Part shown: positions 17,509 through 26,155 of the stretch, one piece after another
Numbering within the stretch: the stretch's first letter is position 1
Layout: every line of letters begins with the position of its first letter
From: Labrenzia sp. 011
Lineage (GTDB): Bacteria > Pseudomonadota > Alphaproteobacteria > Rhizobiales > Stappiaceae
Reading direction: 5' to 3'
Length of the DNA stretch: 64,000 bases
Assembly (NCBI RefSeq): GCF_003075075.1
Contig: NZ_QCYM01000007.1
Span: forward strand, 124,001 to 188,000
Program-made: the position numbers and the translations under genes
The notes under the pieces: generated by a model
Database searches by the model: none
Told to the model about the DNA's origin: nothing
What the model saw: the letters and a program-made list of their open reading frames with translations, nothing else

Positions 17509-18294
17509 ATGCTGATCGAACGTCACAACGCCATTCTGGAACTGGCCCGGCAGATGGGTCGGGTCAGCGTCGATGATCTGGCAAGGCGGTTTGACGTCAG
17601 TCCGCAGACCATCCGCAAGGACCTGAACGAACTGTGCGAGCGGCGCCTGCTGGCCAGGACACACGGCGGCGCGCTCCTGTCCTCCGGCATCGAGAATGTC
17701 GGCTACGAGGCGCGCAGGATCATTTCCAGCAAGGAAAAGGCGGACATCGGCGAGAGTGTCGCCAGTCTCATTCCCGACAACGCGTCCATCTTCATCAACA
17801 TAGGCACCACCACGGAAGCGGTCGCCCAGGCCCTGCTGCAACACCGCGGCCTCATGGTCATCACCAACAACATCAACGTCGCCAGCCTGATGCGCGGCTA
17901 CACCCAGATAGAAGTGGTGATCGCCGGCGGTGTCCTCAGGCATTCCGACGGCGGCATCGTCGGCGAGGCCGCCGTGGATTTCATGCGCCAGTTCAAGGTC
18001 GATTTTGCCGTTATCGGTGCATCGGCCATCGATCCGGACGGCTCCCTGCTCGACTATGACTATCGCGAAGTGAAGGTCACCAAGACGATCATGGACAATG
18101 CCCGTCATGTCATCCTGGCAGCCGACAGCACCAAGTTCGAGCGCACGGCCCCGGTGCGTGTCGCGCATCTGTCCCAGGTCGACACTTTCGTGACCGACTA
18201 CTGCCCCAATCCGGATTTTGAACATATCGCCGCCGAGGCGGAAGTGGAGCTGATCCAGACCGGCAGGCAGGACGCCGGCGCCGCCGGAGCATGA
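17509..18294 (+). CDS. DeoR/GlpR-family transcriptional regulator
   Basis: A 261-aa repressor. The N-terminal DeoR winged helix (RHNAILELARQMGRVSVDDL, recognition helix in VSPQTIRKDLNEL, then RTHGGALL) is followed by the sugar-phosphate-sensing isomerase-like domain (INIGTTTEAVAQALL, GGVLRHSDGGIVGEAAVDF, LAADSTKFER). Closest in pattern to GlpR, the glycerol-3-phosphate repressor. No glycerol genes are adjacent here, so its targets are elsewhere or different. The stop overlaps an ATG of the next frame by 4 bp. Confidence 0.85.
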   Translation: MLIERHNAILELARQMGRVSVDDLARRFDVSPQTIRKDLNELCERRLLARTHGGALLSSGIENVGYEARRIISSKEKADIGESVASLIPDNASIFINIGTTTEAVAQALLQHRGLMVITNNINVASLMRGYTQIEVVIAGGVLRHSDGGIVGEAAVDFMRQFKVDFAVIGASAIDPDGSLLDYDYREVKVTKTIMDNARHVILAADSTKFERTAPVRVAHLSQVDTFVTDYCPNPDFEHIAAEAEVELIQTGRQDAGAAGA

Positions 18295-18368
18295 TCAGCG
18301 ACAACTGCCGTGGAAACTGCGAGCCCCCTGCTGCTCCGCTCGGGAAAACAGGATCGGAAGGTCAGGAC

Positions 18369-19049
18369 ATGTGCCTCGAACGTTATCGGCAATACCGCAA
18401 ATCTCTTCAGCGGAAAGGTTTCCGAAAGCTCTCCCTGGCGGCCATCTTGCTGACAAATCTGATCGCCGTGCCCGCGTGGTCGCAACCTCATTCCGTGTCA
18501 GGAGTAAATGCGGACGATGTCCTGAACATCCGGGCGGACATCGATCAGACACTGGATGTCGATAGCTCCGATATTGTCGGAACCATTCCGCACGACGCGT
18601 CCGATGTCATGGTAACCGGCATCTCGGTGCACATCGGCGACACGAACTGGCGTGAAATCAGGTATAACGGCACCGTGGGATGGGTAAACGCACGTTACCT
18701 GACCCCCAGCAGTGTGTCCCTGGAGCGCCCCGAGACGTTGCAATGCTCAGGAACCGAGCCGTTCTGGAACATCGCAATCGATGAAAACGACAGCACGTTC
18801 ATTTCGCCCGACCTGGCAAGCCCGATCAAACTTGACGACCTGCGCCTTGCGCCCGGCATCGGACGGGCAGATCTTTGGGCACACTATCTGGACAGCGCTG
18901 ACGGCGCATATTCCCTGACGGTCGTCGTCCGGTACACCGAAGCATGCTCCGACGGAATGTCAGACCTGACATATGATTACGAAGCCCTGCTGCTCGGCCT
19001 GGATACGACGGGTGCGCCGGCATACGGGTGCTGCAGCATCGGACGCTGA
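18369..19049 (+). CDS. Secreted protein with SH3-like and COG3650-like domains
   Basis: A 226-aa protein. The signal peptide lies at residues about 15-38 (FRKLSLAAILLTNLIAVPAW). A bacterial SH3-like domain follows (about 45-105, DDVLNIRADIDQTL ... WREIRYNGTVGWVNARYL). The C-terminal domain opens CSGTEPFWNIAI, as in COG3650-type predicted membrane or lipoproteins that bind small ligands. I prefer the ATG at 18369 (GGAAGG upstream) to one at 18291 that overlaps the regulator, because it starts just before the signal peptide. It is probably periplasmic and may touch the cell wall through the SH3 fold (inference). Confidence 0.75.
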   Translation: MCLERYRQYRKSLQRKGFRKLSLAAILLTNLIAVPAWSQPHSVSGVNADDVLNIRADIDQTLDVDSSDIVGTIPHDASDVMVTGISVHIGDTNWREIRYNGTVGWVNARYLTPSSVSLERPETLQCSGTEPFWNIAIDENDSTFISPDLASPIKLDDLRLAPGIGRADLWAHYLDSADGAYSLTVVVRYTEACSDGMSDLTYDYEALLLGLDTTGAPAYGCCSIGR

Positions 19050-19194
19050 GAAGACATGATCCGCCCCACGCCAGAGCCATAGCCCACTTGCAGGGCGCGA
19101 CACGCGCCGGCACCGTTGGCCAATATTCATTTCGTGAGTGAAATCCGGAGCGGCTGTCGCCGGGACCACTGCTCTCGCGTCCGAGACGGCAGTT

Positions 19195-19270
19195 TGGTAC
19201 GCCCAACGGGACTCGAACCCGTGTTTCCGCCGTGAAAGGGCGGCGTCCTAGACCGCTAGACGATGGGCGC
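19195..19270 (-). tRNA. tRNA-Glu (anticodon TTC)
   Basis: On the minus strand the 5' end GCGCCCATCGTCTAGCGG gives the acceptor and D arm. The anticodon stem is CCGCC...GGCGG with loop CTTTCAC (anticodon TTC). The T arm carries GGTTCGAGTCC, and the acceptor closes TGGGCGT followed by A and an encoded CCA. All arms pair; the first acceptor pair is G-U. The flanks on both sides up to the neighbouring genes show no other gene. Confidence 0.95.
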
Positions 19271-19426
19271 GCGGTACTTGGGTCTCCGGTCTGCAGGTGA
19301 ACCCGCAGGCGGTGCCCGGACTTTGTCGAGGCTGATGCCTCAAGCTGAGGCCGTGCGTATAAGGCGGCGCAGCGGAGGACGCAACTTCTTTTTTCGTTTT
19401 TCCGCCACAAGCCTGTTCAAAGGTGT

Positions 19427-19783
19427 TCACCGGGCAACGAAATCGGTACGGCCCAGCTGTTTTCCGCTCTTGGGATCGAAGCGCAACAGGGCAGTCCCGC
19501 TCCCCTCGCGCACCAAAACAAGCAGCATGCCTTCCGAAAGCGTGGCCTGGAGAACATCCGCTTCCGGACCGACGGAAAGCGTCGCGGCGAAGGCCGTCTC
19601 GGAGGGATCGGCCTCATAAGTGTTGATCTTGTAAACAATTGCTGCAAAGACAGCGACAAACCCGGCGACCATCACCAGGGACGATCCGAGCAACAGGCGC
19701 TTCAGCTTGGCCTGGACACGTAGGGCGGCCGGATCGAGCGGTGCCTCATCCGGCCCTTCGCCCCGAGAATCAGGTTGTGACAT
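19427..19783 (-). CDS. Small single-pass membrane protein (DUF6476-like)
   Basis: A 118-aa protein. It has a short acidic cytoplasmic N-terminus (MSQPDSRGEGPDEAPLDPAA), one transmembrane helix (residues about 37-58, SLVMVAGFVAVFAAIVYKI) and a short C-terminal beta-rich part (LLVLVREGSGTALLRFDP). This size, layout and position beside rluD fit the family annotated DUF6476 in Alphaproteobacteria; the name is from memory. Its ATG overlaps the rluD ATG on the other strand within the four bases CATG. Confidence 0.65.
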   Translation of the reverse strand: MSQPDSRGEGPDEAPLDPAALRVQAKLKRLLLGSSLVMVAGFVAVFAAIVYKINTYEADPSETAFAATLSVGPEADVLQATLSEGMLLVLVREGSGTALLRFDPKSGKQLGRTDFVAR

Positions 19784-20807
19784 GACAGATATTTCCCATG
19801 AAGATCCGGCCGGTCTGGACACGGATTTCAGCGTAACGGTTGATGCAGCCGATGCCGGAAAGCGGCTGGATGCGGTATTGGCGGCCAGTCTGGACGCCCT
19901 GAGCCGGAACAGAATACAGGCCCTGATCAAGTCAGGGGACGTCACCGTCGGCGGCGCGAAAGTAGTTGAGCCGAAATACCGGGTCAATGAAGGCGATACG
20001 CTTACGCTAAAATTGCCGGAACCGGAAGATCCCGAACCCACGGGCGAGGACATACCGATTTCGGTGGTCTACGAGGACGACCATCTGATCGTTATCGACA
20101 AGCCCGCCGGGCTGGTGGTGCATCCGGGTGCCGGCAACTGGACGGGCACGCTGGTCAATGCGCTGATCCATCATTGCGGCGACAGCCTGTCGGGCATCGG
20201 CGGCATCCGCCGCCCGGGCATCGTCCACCGGATCGACAAGGACACTTCCGGCCTTCTGGTCGTCGCCAAGAGCGACCAGGCCCATCAGGGGCTGGCCGCG
20301 CAGTTCGCCGACCATGGCCGCAGCGGTCCGCTCGAACGGGCCTATTCGGCCCTCGTCTGGGGCGCCCCGTCCGGCCTGAAGGGAACGATCGACGCCAATC
20401 TCGCCCGGTCGCACACCAACCGCCAGAAAATAGCCGTCATGAAGACAGGCGGCCGCAACGCCATTACCCATTGGCAGGTCAGGGAACGGTTCGCCCGTGC
20501 CGACCAGCCCGCTCTCGCCTCGCTGATGGAATGCCGGCTGGAGACCGGCCGCACCCATCAGATCCGCGTTCACATGGCCCATATCGGCCACCCGCTGATC
20601 GGCGACGGCGACTATGGCTCGGGATACAAGACGAAATCCAACCGTCTGGAAGAGCCTCTCAAGGGCCTTATCGACGGCTTTCGCAGGCAGGCCCTGCATG
20701 CCGGGCTGCTGGCCTTCGAACATCCGGTCAACGGCAAAACTTTGCGTTTCGAGAGCCCCTGCCCGCAAGACTTCGCAAATCTTTTGTCCGGATTGCGAAA
20801 ATTTTAG
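19782..20807 (+). CDS. rluD: Ribosomal large subunit pseudouridine synthase RluD
   Basis: A 341-aa enzyme. An N-terminal S4 RNA-binding domain (residues about 20-85, GKRLDAVLAASLDALSRNR) is followed by the RluA-type catalytic domain. The catalytic Asp sits in GIVHRIDKDTSGLLVVAKS and the motif GRTHQIRVHMAHIGHPLIGD is present. It makes pseudouridines in helix 69 of 23S rRNA. The ATG at 19782 is chosen by N-terminal fit; a longer frame exists but is antisense to the divergent gene. rpoH follows on the same strand after 174 bp. Confidence 0.92.
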   Translation: MTDISHEDPAGLDTDFSVTVDAADAGKRLDAVLAASLDALSRNRIQALIKSGDVTVGGAKVVEPKYRVNEGDTLTLKLPEPEDPEPTGEDIPISVVYEDDHLIVIDKPAGLVVHPGAGNWTGTLVNALIHHCGDSLSGIGGIRRPGIVHRIDKDTSGLLVVAKSDQAHQGLAAQFADHGRSGPLERAYSALVWGAPSGLKGTIDANLARSHTNRQKIAVMKTGGRNAITHWQVRERFARADQPALASLMECRLETGRTHQIRVHMAHIGHPLIGDGDYGSGYKTKSNRLEEPLKGLIDGFRRQALHAGLLAFEHPVNGKTLRFESPCPQDFANLLSGLRKF

Positions 20808-20981
20808 CATGCGATTTCGCTGCATCGCCATGCAATCGGCAAATTCCAACCTATATTAAAGTCTCTGTGTGCCGAAACGGACACGAAACGGCGCCCACCT
20901 TTTCCCTGAAACGGCCTGCTTGCGTAAATATGCGGAGCTGCCTGGAAAAACGGGCGCAAATGACGAAAGGGGGTGCATGCC

Positions 20982-21866
20982 ATGGCCCAGAACGTACCGA
21001 TGCTCACCGCCGGTGAAGGTGGTCTCAGCCGTTATCTGGATGAGATCCGCAAGTTCCCGATGCTGCAGCCGCAGGAAGAATACATGCTCGCCAAGCGTTA
21101 CAAGGAGCATGAAGATCCGGCAGCGGCCGAGCGTCTCGTCAATTCCCATCTGCGTCTCGTCGCCAAGATAGCCATGGGCTACCGCGGTTACGGCCTGCCG
21201 ATCGGCGAAGTCGTTTCCGAAGGCAATGTCGGCCTGATGCAGGCGGTGAAGCGCTTTGAACCCGACAAGGGGTTCCGCCTGGCGACCTACGCCATGTGGT
21301 GGATCAAGGCCGCCATCCAGGAATATATCCTGCGCTCATGGTCGCTCGTCAAAATGGGGACGACCGCGAACCAGAAACGGCTCTTCTTCAATCTGCGCCG
21401 GCTGAAAGGCAAGATCCAGGCGCTGGATGAGGGGGATCTGAAACCGGATCAGGTGGCCGAAATCGCTACCCGCCTCGGCGTCTCCGAGGCCGAAGTGATT
21501 TCCATGAACCGCCGCTTGGGCGGCGACGCCAGCCTCAACGCGCCCGTGCGCGCCGAAGCGGATGCCGGCGAATGGCAGGACTGGCTTGTCGACGAGAGCG
21601 ACAGTCAGGAAACCCTGCTGGCGAACCAGGAAGAACTGGACATGCGCCGCAAGCTGCTCAGCGACGCCATGGACGTCCTGAACGACCGCGAGCGCCGCAT
21701 CTTCGAGGCCCGCCGCCTGTCGGAGGACCCGATGACGCTCGAGGATCTGTCCGGCGAATTCGGCGTCAGCCGCGAGCGCGTCCGCCAGATCGAGGTCCGC
21801 GCCTTCGAAAAGGTGCAGAAGGCCGTGCGCAACAGCGCCCGGTCCATGGAACAACCGGCCGCCTGA
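20982..21866 (+). CDS. rpoH: RNA polymerase heat-shock sigma factor RpoH
   Basis: A 294-aa sigma-70-family factor. The region 1.2 helix (YLDEIRKFPMLQPQEEYML), region 2 core (NVGLMQAVKRFEPDKGFRLATYAMWWIKAA split over region 2.2-2.4) and region 4 (SRERVRQIEVRAFEKVQK) are visible. The RpoH box NQKRLFFNLRRL confirms the sigma-32 class. The ATG at 20982 has GAAAGGGGG upstream; a GTG at 20973 is an alternative. Alphaproteobacteria often have two RpoH paralogues, and which one this is cannot be told here. Confidence 0.95.
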   Translation: MAQNVPMLTAGEGGLSRYLDEIRKFPMLQPQEEYMLAKRYKEHEDPAAAERLVNSHLRLVAKIAMGYRGYGLPIGEVVSEGNVGLMQAVKRFEPDKGFRLATYAMWWIKAAIQEYILRSWSLVKMGTTANQKRLFFNLRRLKGKIQALDEGDLKPDQVAEIATRLGVSEAEVISMNRRLGGDASLNAPVRAEADAGEWQDWLVDESDSQETLLANQEELDMRRKLLSDAMDVLNDRERRIFEARRLSEDPMTLEDLSGEFGVSRERVRQIEVRAFEKVQKAVRNSARSMEQPAA

Positions 21867-21889
21867 GCGCAGCCGGACAACGGATAGTC

Positions 21890-21922
21890 GAAAACGCCGG
21901 GGCAATCGTCCCGGCGTTTTCG
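21890..21922 (+). terminator. Intrinsic terminator after rpoH, bidirectional
   Basis: AAAACGCCGGG and CCCGGCGTTTT form a strong stem around a short loop, 25 bp after the rpoH stop. Symmetric A and T runs let it also end thiY transcription from the other side. Confidence 0.88.
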
Positions 21923-21981
21923 TATTCAATGCATCGCACCCGACGCGCCTGCCCCGAAGGGCAAGAGGAAGGTAAGGGAAC

Positions 21982-22923
21982 CTACCTGATCTCGACCGCG
22001 TAGGTATCGAGCGGAACCACCTTGCTGATCAGCCCCGCTTCGGCCATGAACTCCGCGAACCGCTGATACCGCCCCGCGTCGAGCGCCGCCGGGCGTTTGG
22101 CAAAGCGCGGCAGCGTATCGGCCCATGCCCGCTTGTTGAGTTCGTCATCGAGATGCGGATAGGCCTCGATGAAAGCGTTCCAGGCTTCCTCGGGATGATT
22201 GGTGAGATAGATGGTCGCCGCCTCGACCGCCGCCAGGAATTTCGCCAGGCGCGGATCGTCCGTCTTGTCCCGGTTGACCACATAGATCAGCTCGTCGAAG
22301 GCCGGTACGCCGTTTTCTTCCGGAAAGAACGCCTTGCCTTCCTTGCCCTCGATGTCGATCTGGGTCAGTTCGAAATTCCGGTATCCGCCGATCACCGCAT
22401 CGACCTGCCCGGACATGAGCGCCGGAGAGAGGCTGAAATTCACGTTGATGAGTTCGACGTCGTCGATCGTCATGCCGACGGATTTCAGCATCTGCCCGAG
22501 CATCGCGTCCTCGAAGCCGGAAACGGAAAAGCCGATGGTTTTGCCTTTCAGGTCCTTCAGCTCCTTGATCGGCCCGTCTTTCAGGACGATCAGGCTGTTC
22601 AGCGGTGTTTCGACGAGAGTCCCGATCCAGGCCAGCGGCAGGCCTTCCTCGATATGCGCATGCAGCGTCGGCTGGTAGGAGACCGCGATATCCCCCTGCC
22701 CGGCCGCGACCAGCTTCGGCGGCATGGCCGGATCCGCAGGCTCGATCAACTCCACGTCCAGGCCTTCAGCCTCGAAAAACCCCAGAGTTTGCGCGGTGAT
22801 CACCGGCGCATGATCCGGGTTGGTGAACCAGTCCAGAAGAACGGTCAGTTTCTCGGCAGCCTGGGCCGGCGCGCCGGCAAGCAAACCGGCGGCAAGGGTC
22901 AGGGAAAGGAGCGTTTTTTTCAT
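21982..22923 (-). CDS. thiY: HMP-precursor (thiamine pyrimidine) ABC transporter substrate-binding protein ThiY
   Basis: A 313-aa periplasmic binding protein of the NMT1/THI5-like class. The signal peptide is KKTLLSLTLAAGLLAGAPAQ. The mature part begins EKLTVLLDWFTNPDHAPVIT, the hallmark of ThiY/NMT1-like proteins that bind formylaminopyrimidine or related thiamine precursors. It follows thiX by 22 bp on a transcript starting with a TPP riboswitch, which strongly supports the thiamine role. It is the last gene before the shared terminator. Confidence 0.9.
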   Translation of the reverse strand: MKKTLLSLTLAAGLLAGAPAQAAEKLTVLLDWFTNPDHAPVITAQTLGFFEAEGLDVELIEPADPAMPPKLVAAGQGDIAVSYQPTLHAHIEEGLPLAWIGTLVETPLNSLIVLKDGPIKELKDLKGKTIGFSVSGFEDAMLGQMLKSVGMTIDDVELINVNFSLSPALMSGQVDAVIGGYRNFELTQIDIEGKEGKAFFPEENGVPAFDELIYVVNRDKTDDPRLAKFLAAVEAATIYLTNHPEEAWNAFIEAYPHLDDELNKRAWADTLPRFAKRPAALDAGRYQRFAEFMAEAGLISKVVPLDTYAVEIR

Positions 22924-22945
22924 TCAATCCTCCAGAGTGCGGCGG

Positions 22946-23701
22946 TCAGTCTTCGACCTGCCAGGGAACGAGAATACGGGTGAGGTGTTCGACGGCGTAG
23001 CGCATGGCCAGCACCATCAGCGCGAGCAGGATGACGGCAGCGAACAGCATGTCCGTGTTTCCGCGCGCATTGGCCTGCAGCATGATGAAGGCCAGGCCGC
23101 CCTTTGCGCCCGCCCATTCACCGATGACCGCCCCCATGGGGGCGAATACGGCCGCGACCCGGACACCGGACGCGAAGGCAGGCAGGGCCGCCGGTATCCG
23201 GAAGACCCAGAGTTCGCGGTGCCGGGGCACCCTGTAGAGCCGGGCAAGATCGACAAGTCCGGTGTCGAGCCGCTTGAGGCCGTCGTACACCGTTGAGGTG
23301 ACCGTGAAGAAGATCACCAGAATGGCCATGACGATCTTGGAGGACATGCCGAAGCCGAGCCAGAGCACCAGCACCGGGGCAATGGCGAAGACCGGCAGGG
23401 CCTGGGTGACCAGGACCGGCGGCAGGATCACCCGGCCCGCCAGCGGAAACAGCCAGACGGAAATCGCCAGCAGGGCGCCGGAGGTGACCCCCAGCGCGAA
23501 GCCGAGCACGGTCTCGAAAGCCGTGATGCCTGCATGATGCAGCAGGAACCCGGCGTGTTTCGGAAAAGCCAGCAGAACGTCGACAGGCCCCGGAAGCATG
23601 AAGGACGGCGGCTTCAGAAGGGCAACCAGCAGCGCCCAGATGCCGAACGTGACGGCAATACCGATGACGAATTTCAGGAAAACGGCAAGAAACGCCCTCA
23701 T
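22946..23701 (-). CDS. thiX: HMP-precursor ABC transporter permease ThiX
   Basis: A 251-aa inner-membrane permease with about six helices and the EAA loop region (YDGLKRLDTGLVDLARLYR then RELWVFRIPAALPAFASGVR). It belongs to the ABC permease class of the ThiXYZ/SsuC type. The ATG at 23701 overlaps the stop of a 35-codon upstream frame as ATGA; a longer in-frame start at 23827 is rejected because that extension is unlike permeases. The ATPase partner (ThiZ) is not in the window. Confidence 0.88.
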   Translation of the reverse strand: MRAFLAVFLKFVIGIAVTFGIWALLVALLKPPSFMLPGPVDVLLAFPKHAGFLLHHAGITAFETVLGFALGVTSGALLAISVWLFPLAGRVILPPVLVTQALPVFAIAPVLVLWLGFGMSSKIVMAILVIFFTVTSTVYDGLKRLDTGLVDLARLYRVPRHRELWVFRIPAALPAFASGVRVAAVFAPMGAVIGEWAGAKGGLAFIMLQANARGNTDMLFAAVILLALMVLAMRYAVEHLTRILVPWQVED

Positions 23702-23805
23702 GACGCCCCTCCGCGCGAACGCGGTCTTGCCGGGACTGTCATGATCAAGTCGGCGCACGGACTCTGCGGACGCAGAAGCCGCCGCAAGGGCAGGCAGTAA
23801 CGCAT
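23698..23805 (-). CDS. Possible 35-codon leader ORF between TPP riboswitch and thiX
   Basis: ATG at 23805 has a strong ribosome binding site (GGGAG five bases upstream). The frame encodes a basic 35-residue peptide beginning MRYCLPLRRLLRPQSPC and stops in an ATGA overlap with thiX. It may be a coupling leader through which the riboswitch controls thiX translation, or the tail end of a lost gene such as thiZ. No family resemblance is seen. Confidence 0.4.
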   Translation of the reverse strand: MRYCLPLRRLLRPQSPCADLIMTVPARPRSRGGAS

Positions 23806-23863
23806 AGGATCTCCCGTCTTCGGACACGCCGAAAATGACACTGGAGATCCGGGAGAGGCTAAG

Positions 23864-23955
23864 GATTCCGTCCCTTCGCCGGCATGACCCGGATCAGGTT
23901 CTAAGGGTTCGGCTCAACACCATCTCAGCTCCGGTCACCGGAGCACCCCTCGGAC
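23864..23955 (-). ncRNA. TPP riboswitch (THI element)
   Basis: On the minus strand the conserved blocks appear in order: GAGGGGTGCTCC, CTGAGATGG, ACCCTTAGAACCTGATCCGG, CATGCCGGCGAAGGGA. These are the thiamine pyrophosphate aptamer's P2/J3-2, CUGAGA and ACCUGAU elements. It should repress the downstream thiX-thiY when thiamine pyrophosphate is abundant. No obvious terminator follows, so control of translation at the first ribosome binding site is likely (inference). Confidence 0.95.
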
Positions 23956-24037
23956 CAAGGCGGAACATGCCTTCTTCGTTTCAAAAAGGCAAGCCACCAG
24001 ACATCAGCTTTTGCAGTTTATACGGGCAACAGGTTCA

Positions 24038-25750
24038 TCAGCCGGCCTGCCAGGCCGTAATGGCCTTTTCGACCGCCTCGTCGCCGGCGCCGCCCTTTTC
24101 AAGGGTCAGGATACCGCGCTTGCCGTTTTCGTAGAGCATCGGAATGTCGATCCAGCCGCGCTCGCGCAGCAGGGCCAGATTGCGCTGCTGCTCGTTCGGA
24201 AGGCTGGACAGCGCGATCCAGAAGAAGCCCGGAGACACTTTCACCGAAGCCCCGATCAGGGCGTCGCCCCGCGCCTCTTCCGTCGGTTTCATCACCAGAC
24301 CCGGCACATTGACGATGTCCCCGGCGGCAAAAGTCTCCGGGAACTCATATTTGATTTCCACAAGATGACTTGCCGGAAGGGAGGTGTCGTCATTCGGCTT
24401 GATCCGGATGTCCACCTTCACGTCCCGCTCGGGAATTTCCACTGACGCGCTGAGCACCGACTGGGCCTTGCCATCGAGATCGGTTTCCTCCTCGACGCTC
24501 CAGACCACCGCACCCTGAGCCGCTGTTCCGGCCCCACCGGTCTCCTCGCCTTCCTCGTAGAGGATGGACCGCTGAACGCCGGGATCGTCGCTTTCGACGG
24601 TCTCGGCAGGAGCTGTCTCTTCCGGAGCGATCGCCGCCAGATTGTCCTGCGGAACCGCAGCCGGTTCCCCGACGATGGCCGGCGTATCGATCGCATCCAA
24701 AGGTGCTTCGGGTGCCGGCGCTTCGGGAGCTGTCTCCGGAGTCGCGGCGACGTCGGAATCAGGCGTTTCCTGCGGCGTGATTGTGGTGGTCGTGACAGTT
24801 CGCGCATCCGGCGCGACCACTTCAGCTTCACCGTCGTTCAGCAGCCGGTCTGTGTTTTTGGCGGTCTCGGCCTCGTCCGGAGTTTCCACCGGAGCTGCGG
24901 CCTGTTCTTCCTCGGCGGGCGCAGGCGCGGACGCCGTTTCGGTAACTGTTTCCGCCCCGCTGTCGGCCATCTTCTCGTCGGAGGAGAGGAAAAAATACCC
25001 TCCGGCCACCAGGAGCAGCAGGACGACACCGGCAATCGCGATGGGAATCGTGCGGCTGCCCGTACCGTTGCGCAACGCATCCGAGGCGCTCGGCCGTTCC
25101 CGTCTGGCGCGGCCGCGTTTCGGCTTGTCTGGTGCCGGGGCGGCATCGTCGGAGGTAAACGGTTCGCCGCCGTCATCCGCATGGGATTCGAAAAGCCCGT
25201 CATCAGGCGCCGGCCTGTCGTCAAACGCCGGTTCCCGGCGCTCGGCAGACATATGCTCGGAGCCCGGTTCCATTGCCGGCTCGACCGCGTCCTTTGCGTT
25301 CTGGACAGCCTGATTGGCGGCGGTCCCCAGTGACTGCGCTTCCGAAAGAGTATCCTTGAGCGGCGAAGGAATTGTCGCTTCGGGTGCCGAAGGGGCCGAC
25401 GCATGGTCGGGCGGCGCGGTTTCCCTGACCGGCTCCGTCACCACCGGTTCCTGTCGCACGGGAGGTGTGACCGCAGCGGATGCAGGCTGTGATGCCGGCG
25501 GTTCCGCCTTGGGCACCGCGGGGCCAAGGCCCAGGCTTTCCCGGGCGGCTTCCGCCTCCACCTTGCGGATCGCTTCTTCCAGGCGCAGCTGTTCGGCCGT
25601 GATTTCGGAAGGAGAAAGCGGCGGTTCGTAGGCTTTCAGCTGATTGACGATGGCTGTGCGCGCACGGCTGTAGACGCTTCTGCGGGCAGCACCGTTGCTT
25701 TCCGGCAAAGACGCGATCGTTTTCTTCAGAATTGAATAGTAATCAGCCAT
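24038..25750 (-). CDS. Uncharacterised 570-aa single-pass envelope protein
   Basis: I recognise no named family. A helical N-terminal domain (residues 1 to about 70, MADYYSILKKTIASLPESNG onwards, basic and well ordered) is followed by a disordered Pro/Ala/Glu-rich stretch (about 75-225). One transmembrane helix (about 234-256, IPIAIAGVVLLLLVAGGYFF) comes after a basic patch KPKRGRARRERP, so the N-terminus is inside. A second acidic disordered region (257-390) leads to an ordered C-terminal domain (about 390-570, GAVVWSVEEETDLDGKAQSV ... GFFWIALSSLPNEQQRNLAL ... PMLYENGKRGILTLEKG). Such proteins occur widely in Hyphomicrobiales. It is alone, between the riboswitch and purA. A role linking cytoplasm and periplasm is inference only. 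Confidence 0.75.
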   Translation of the reverse strand: MADYYSILKKTIASLPESNGAARRSVYSRARTAIVNQLKAYEPPLSPSEITAEQLRLEEAIRKVEAEAARESLGLGPAVPKAEPPASQPASAAVTPPVRQEPVVTEPVRETAPPDHASAPSAPEATIPSPLKDTLSEAQSLGTAANQAVQNAKDAVEPAMEPGSEHMSAERREPAFDDRPAPDDGLFESHADDGGEPFTSDDAAPAPDKPKRGRARRERPSASDALRNGTGSRTIPIAIAGVVLLLLVAGGYFFLSSDEKMADSGAETVTETASAPAPAEEEQAAAPVETPDEAETAKNTDRLLNDGEAEVVAPDARTVTTTTITPQETPDSDVAATPETAPEAPAPEAPLDAIDTPAIVGEPAAVPQDNLAAIAPEETAPAETVESDDPGVQRSILYEEGEETGGAGTAAQGAVVWSVEEETDLDGKAQSVLSASVEIPERDVKVDIRIKPNDDTSLPASHLVEIKYEFPETFAAGDIVNVPGLVMKPTEEARGDALIGASVKVSPGFFWIALSSLPNEQQRNLALLRERGWIDIPMLYENGKRGILTLEKGGAGDEAVEKAITAWQAG

Positions 25751-26155
25751 CTTCCTGCCTACCGGCGAACTGCCAGAATCTCATGTGCGGGCCTGAATCT
25801 CCGGATCCCTGAATTTTCGAATCCCGGAATTCCCAGAGTCACCGATTTTCAGATCATTATCAGGCTTATAGCAAGTTTTTGAAGAACGATGCTATTTCTT
25901 CAATCTCTCGCCCGCATACGACCCCTACAGCACCTTCTTCCTGTCATGTGTTTACAGTCTCAACGCACACGCGCGCATGTGAGACGACTTGGTGGAAACG
26001 TCGTGATTCGCAACGTTCCGGACCATTCTGCTTTCCCAGCGCCCCTGATGAAAGCAGAAAACGGATCGAATTCAGAGTGTTGGAGCATCCCCTGGCCTTC
26101 CGGACAGAAGACGCCCCCACACCCGCCTGATAATGGGCGATTATCGCAGGCGTTC
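25751..26155. other. Intergenic region downstream of purA
   Basis: This 405-bp gap separates purA from the 570-aa protein gene (both minus strand), so it should hold the latter's promoter. No convincing gene is seen on either strand. A stable hairpin (CGCCTGATAAT against ATTATC and AGGCG with a 2-nt bulge, 26124-26152) lies 3 bp past the purA stop but has no T-run. The part near 25760-25850 is AT-rich. Confidence 0.5.

Noticed and set aside
23702..23827. Longer start for ThiX
   Set aside because: The added 42 residues are unlike permeases and lie in the riboswitch leader; the ATG at 23701 begins the membrane protein properly.
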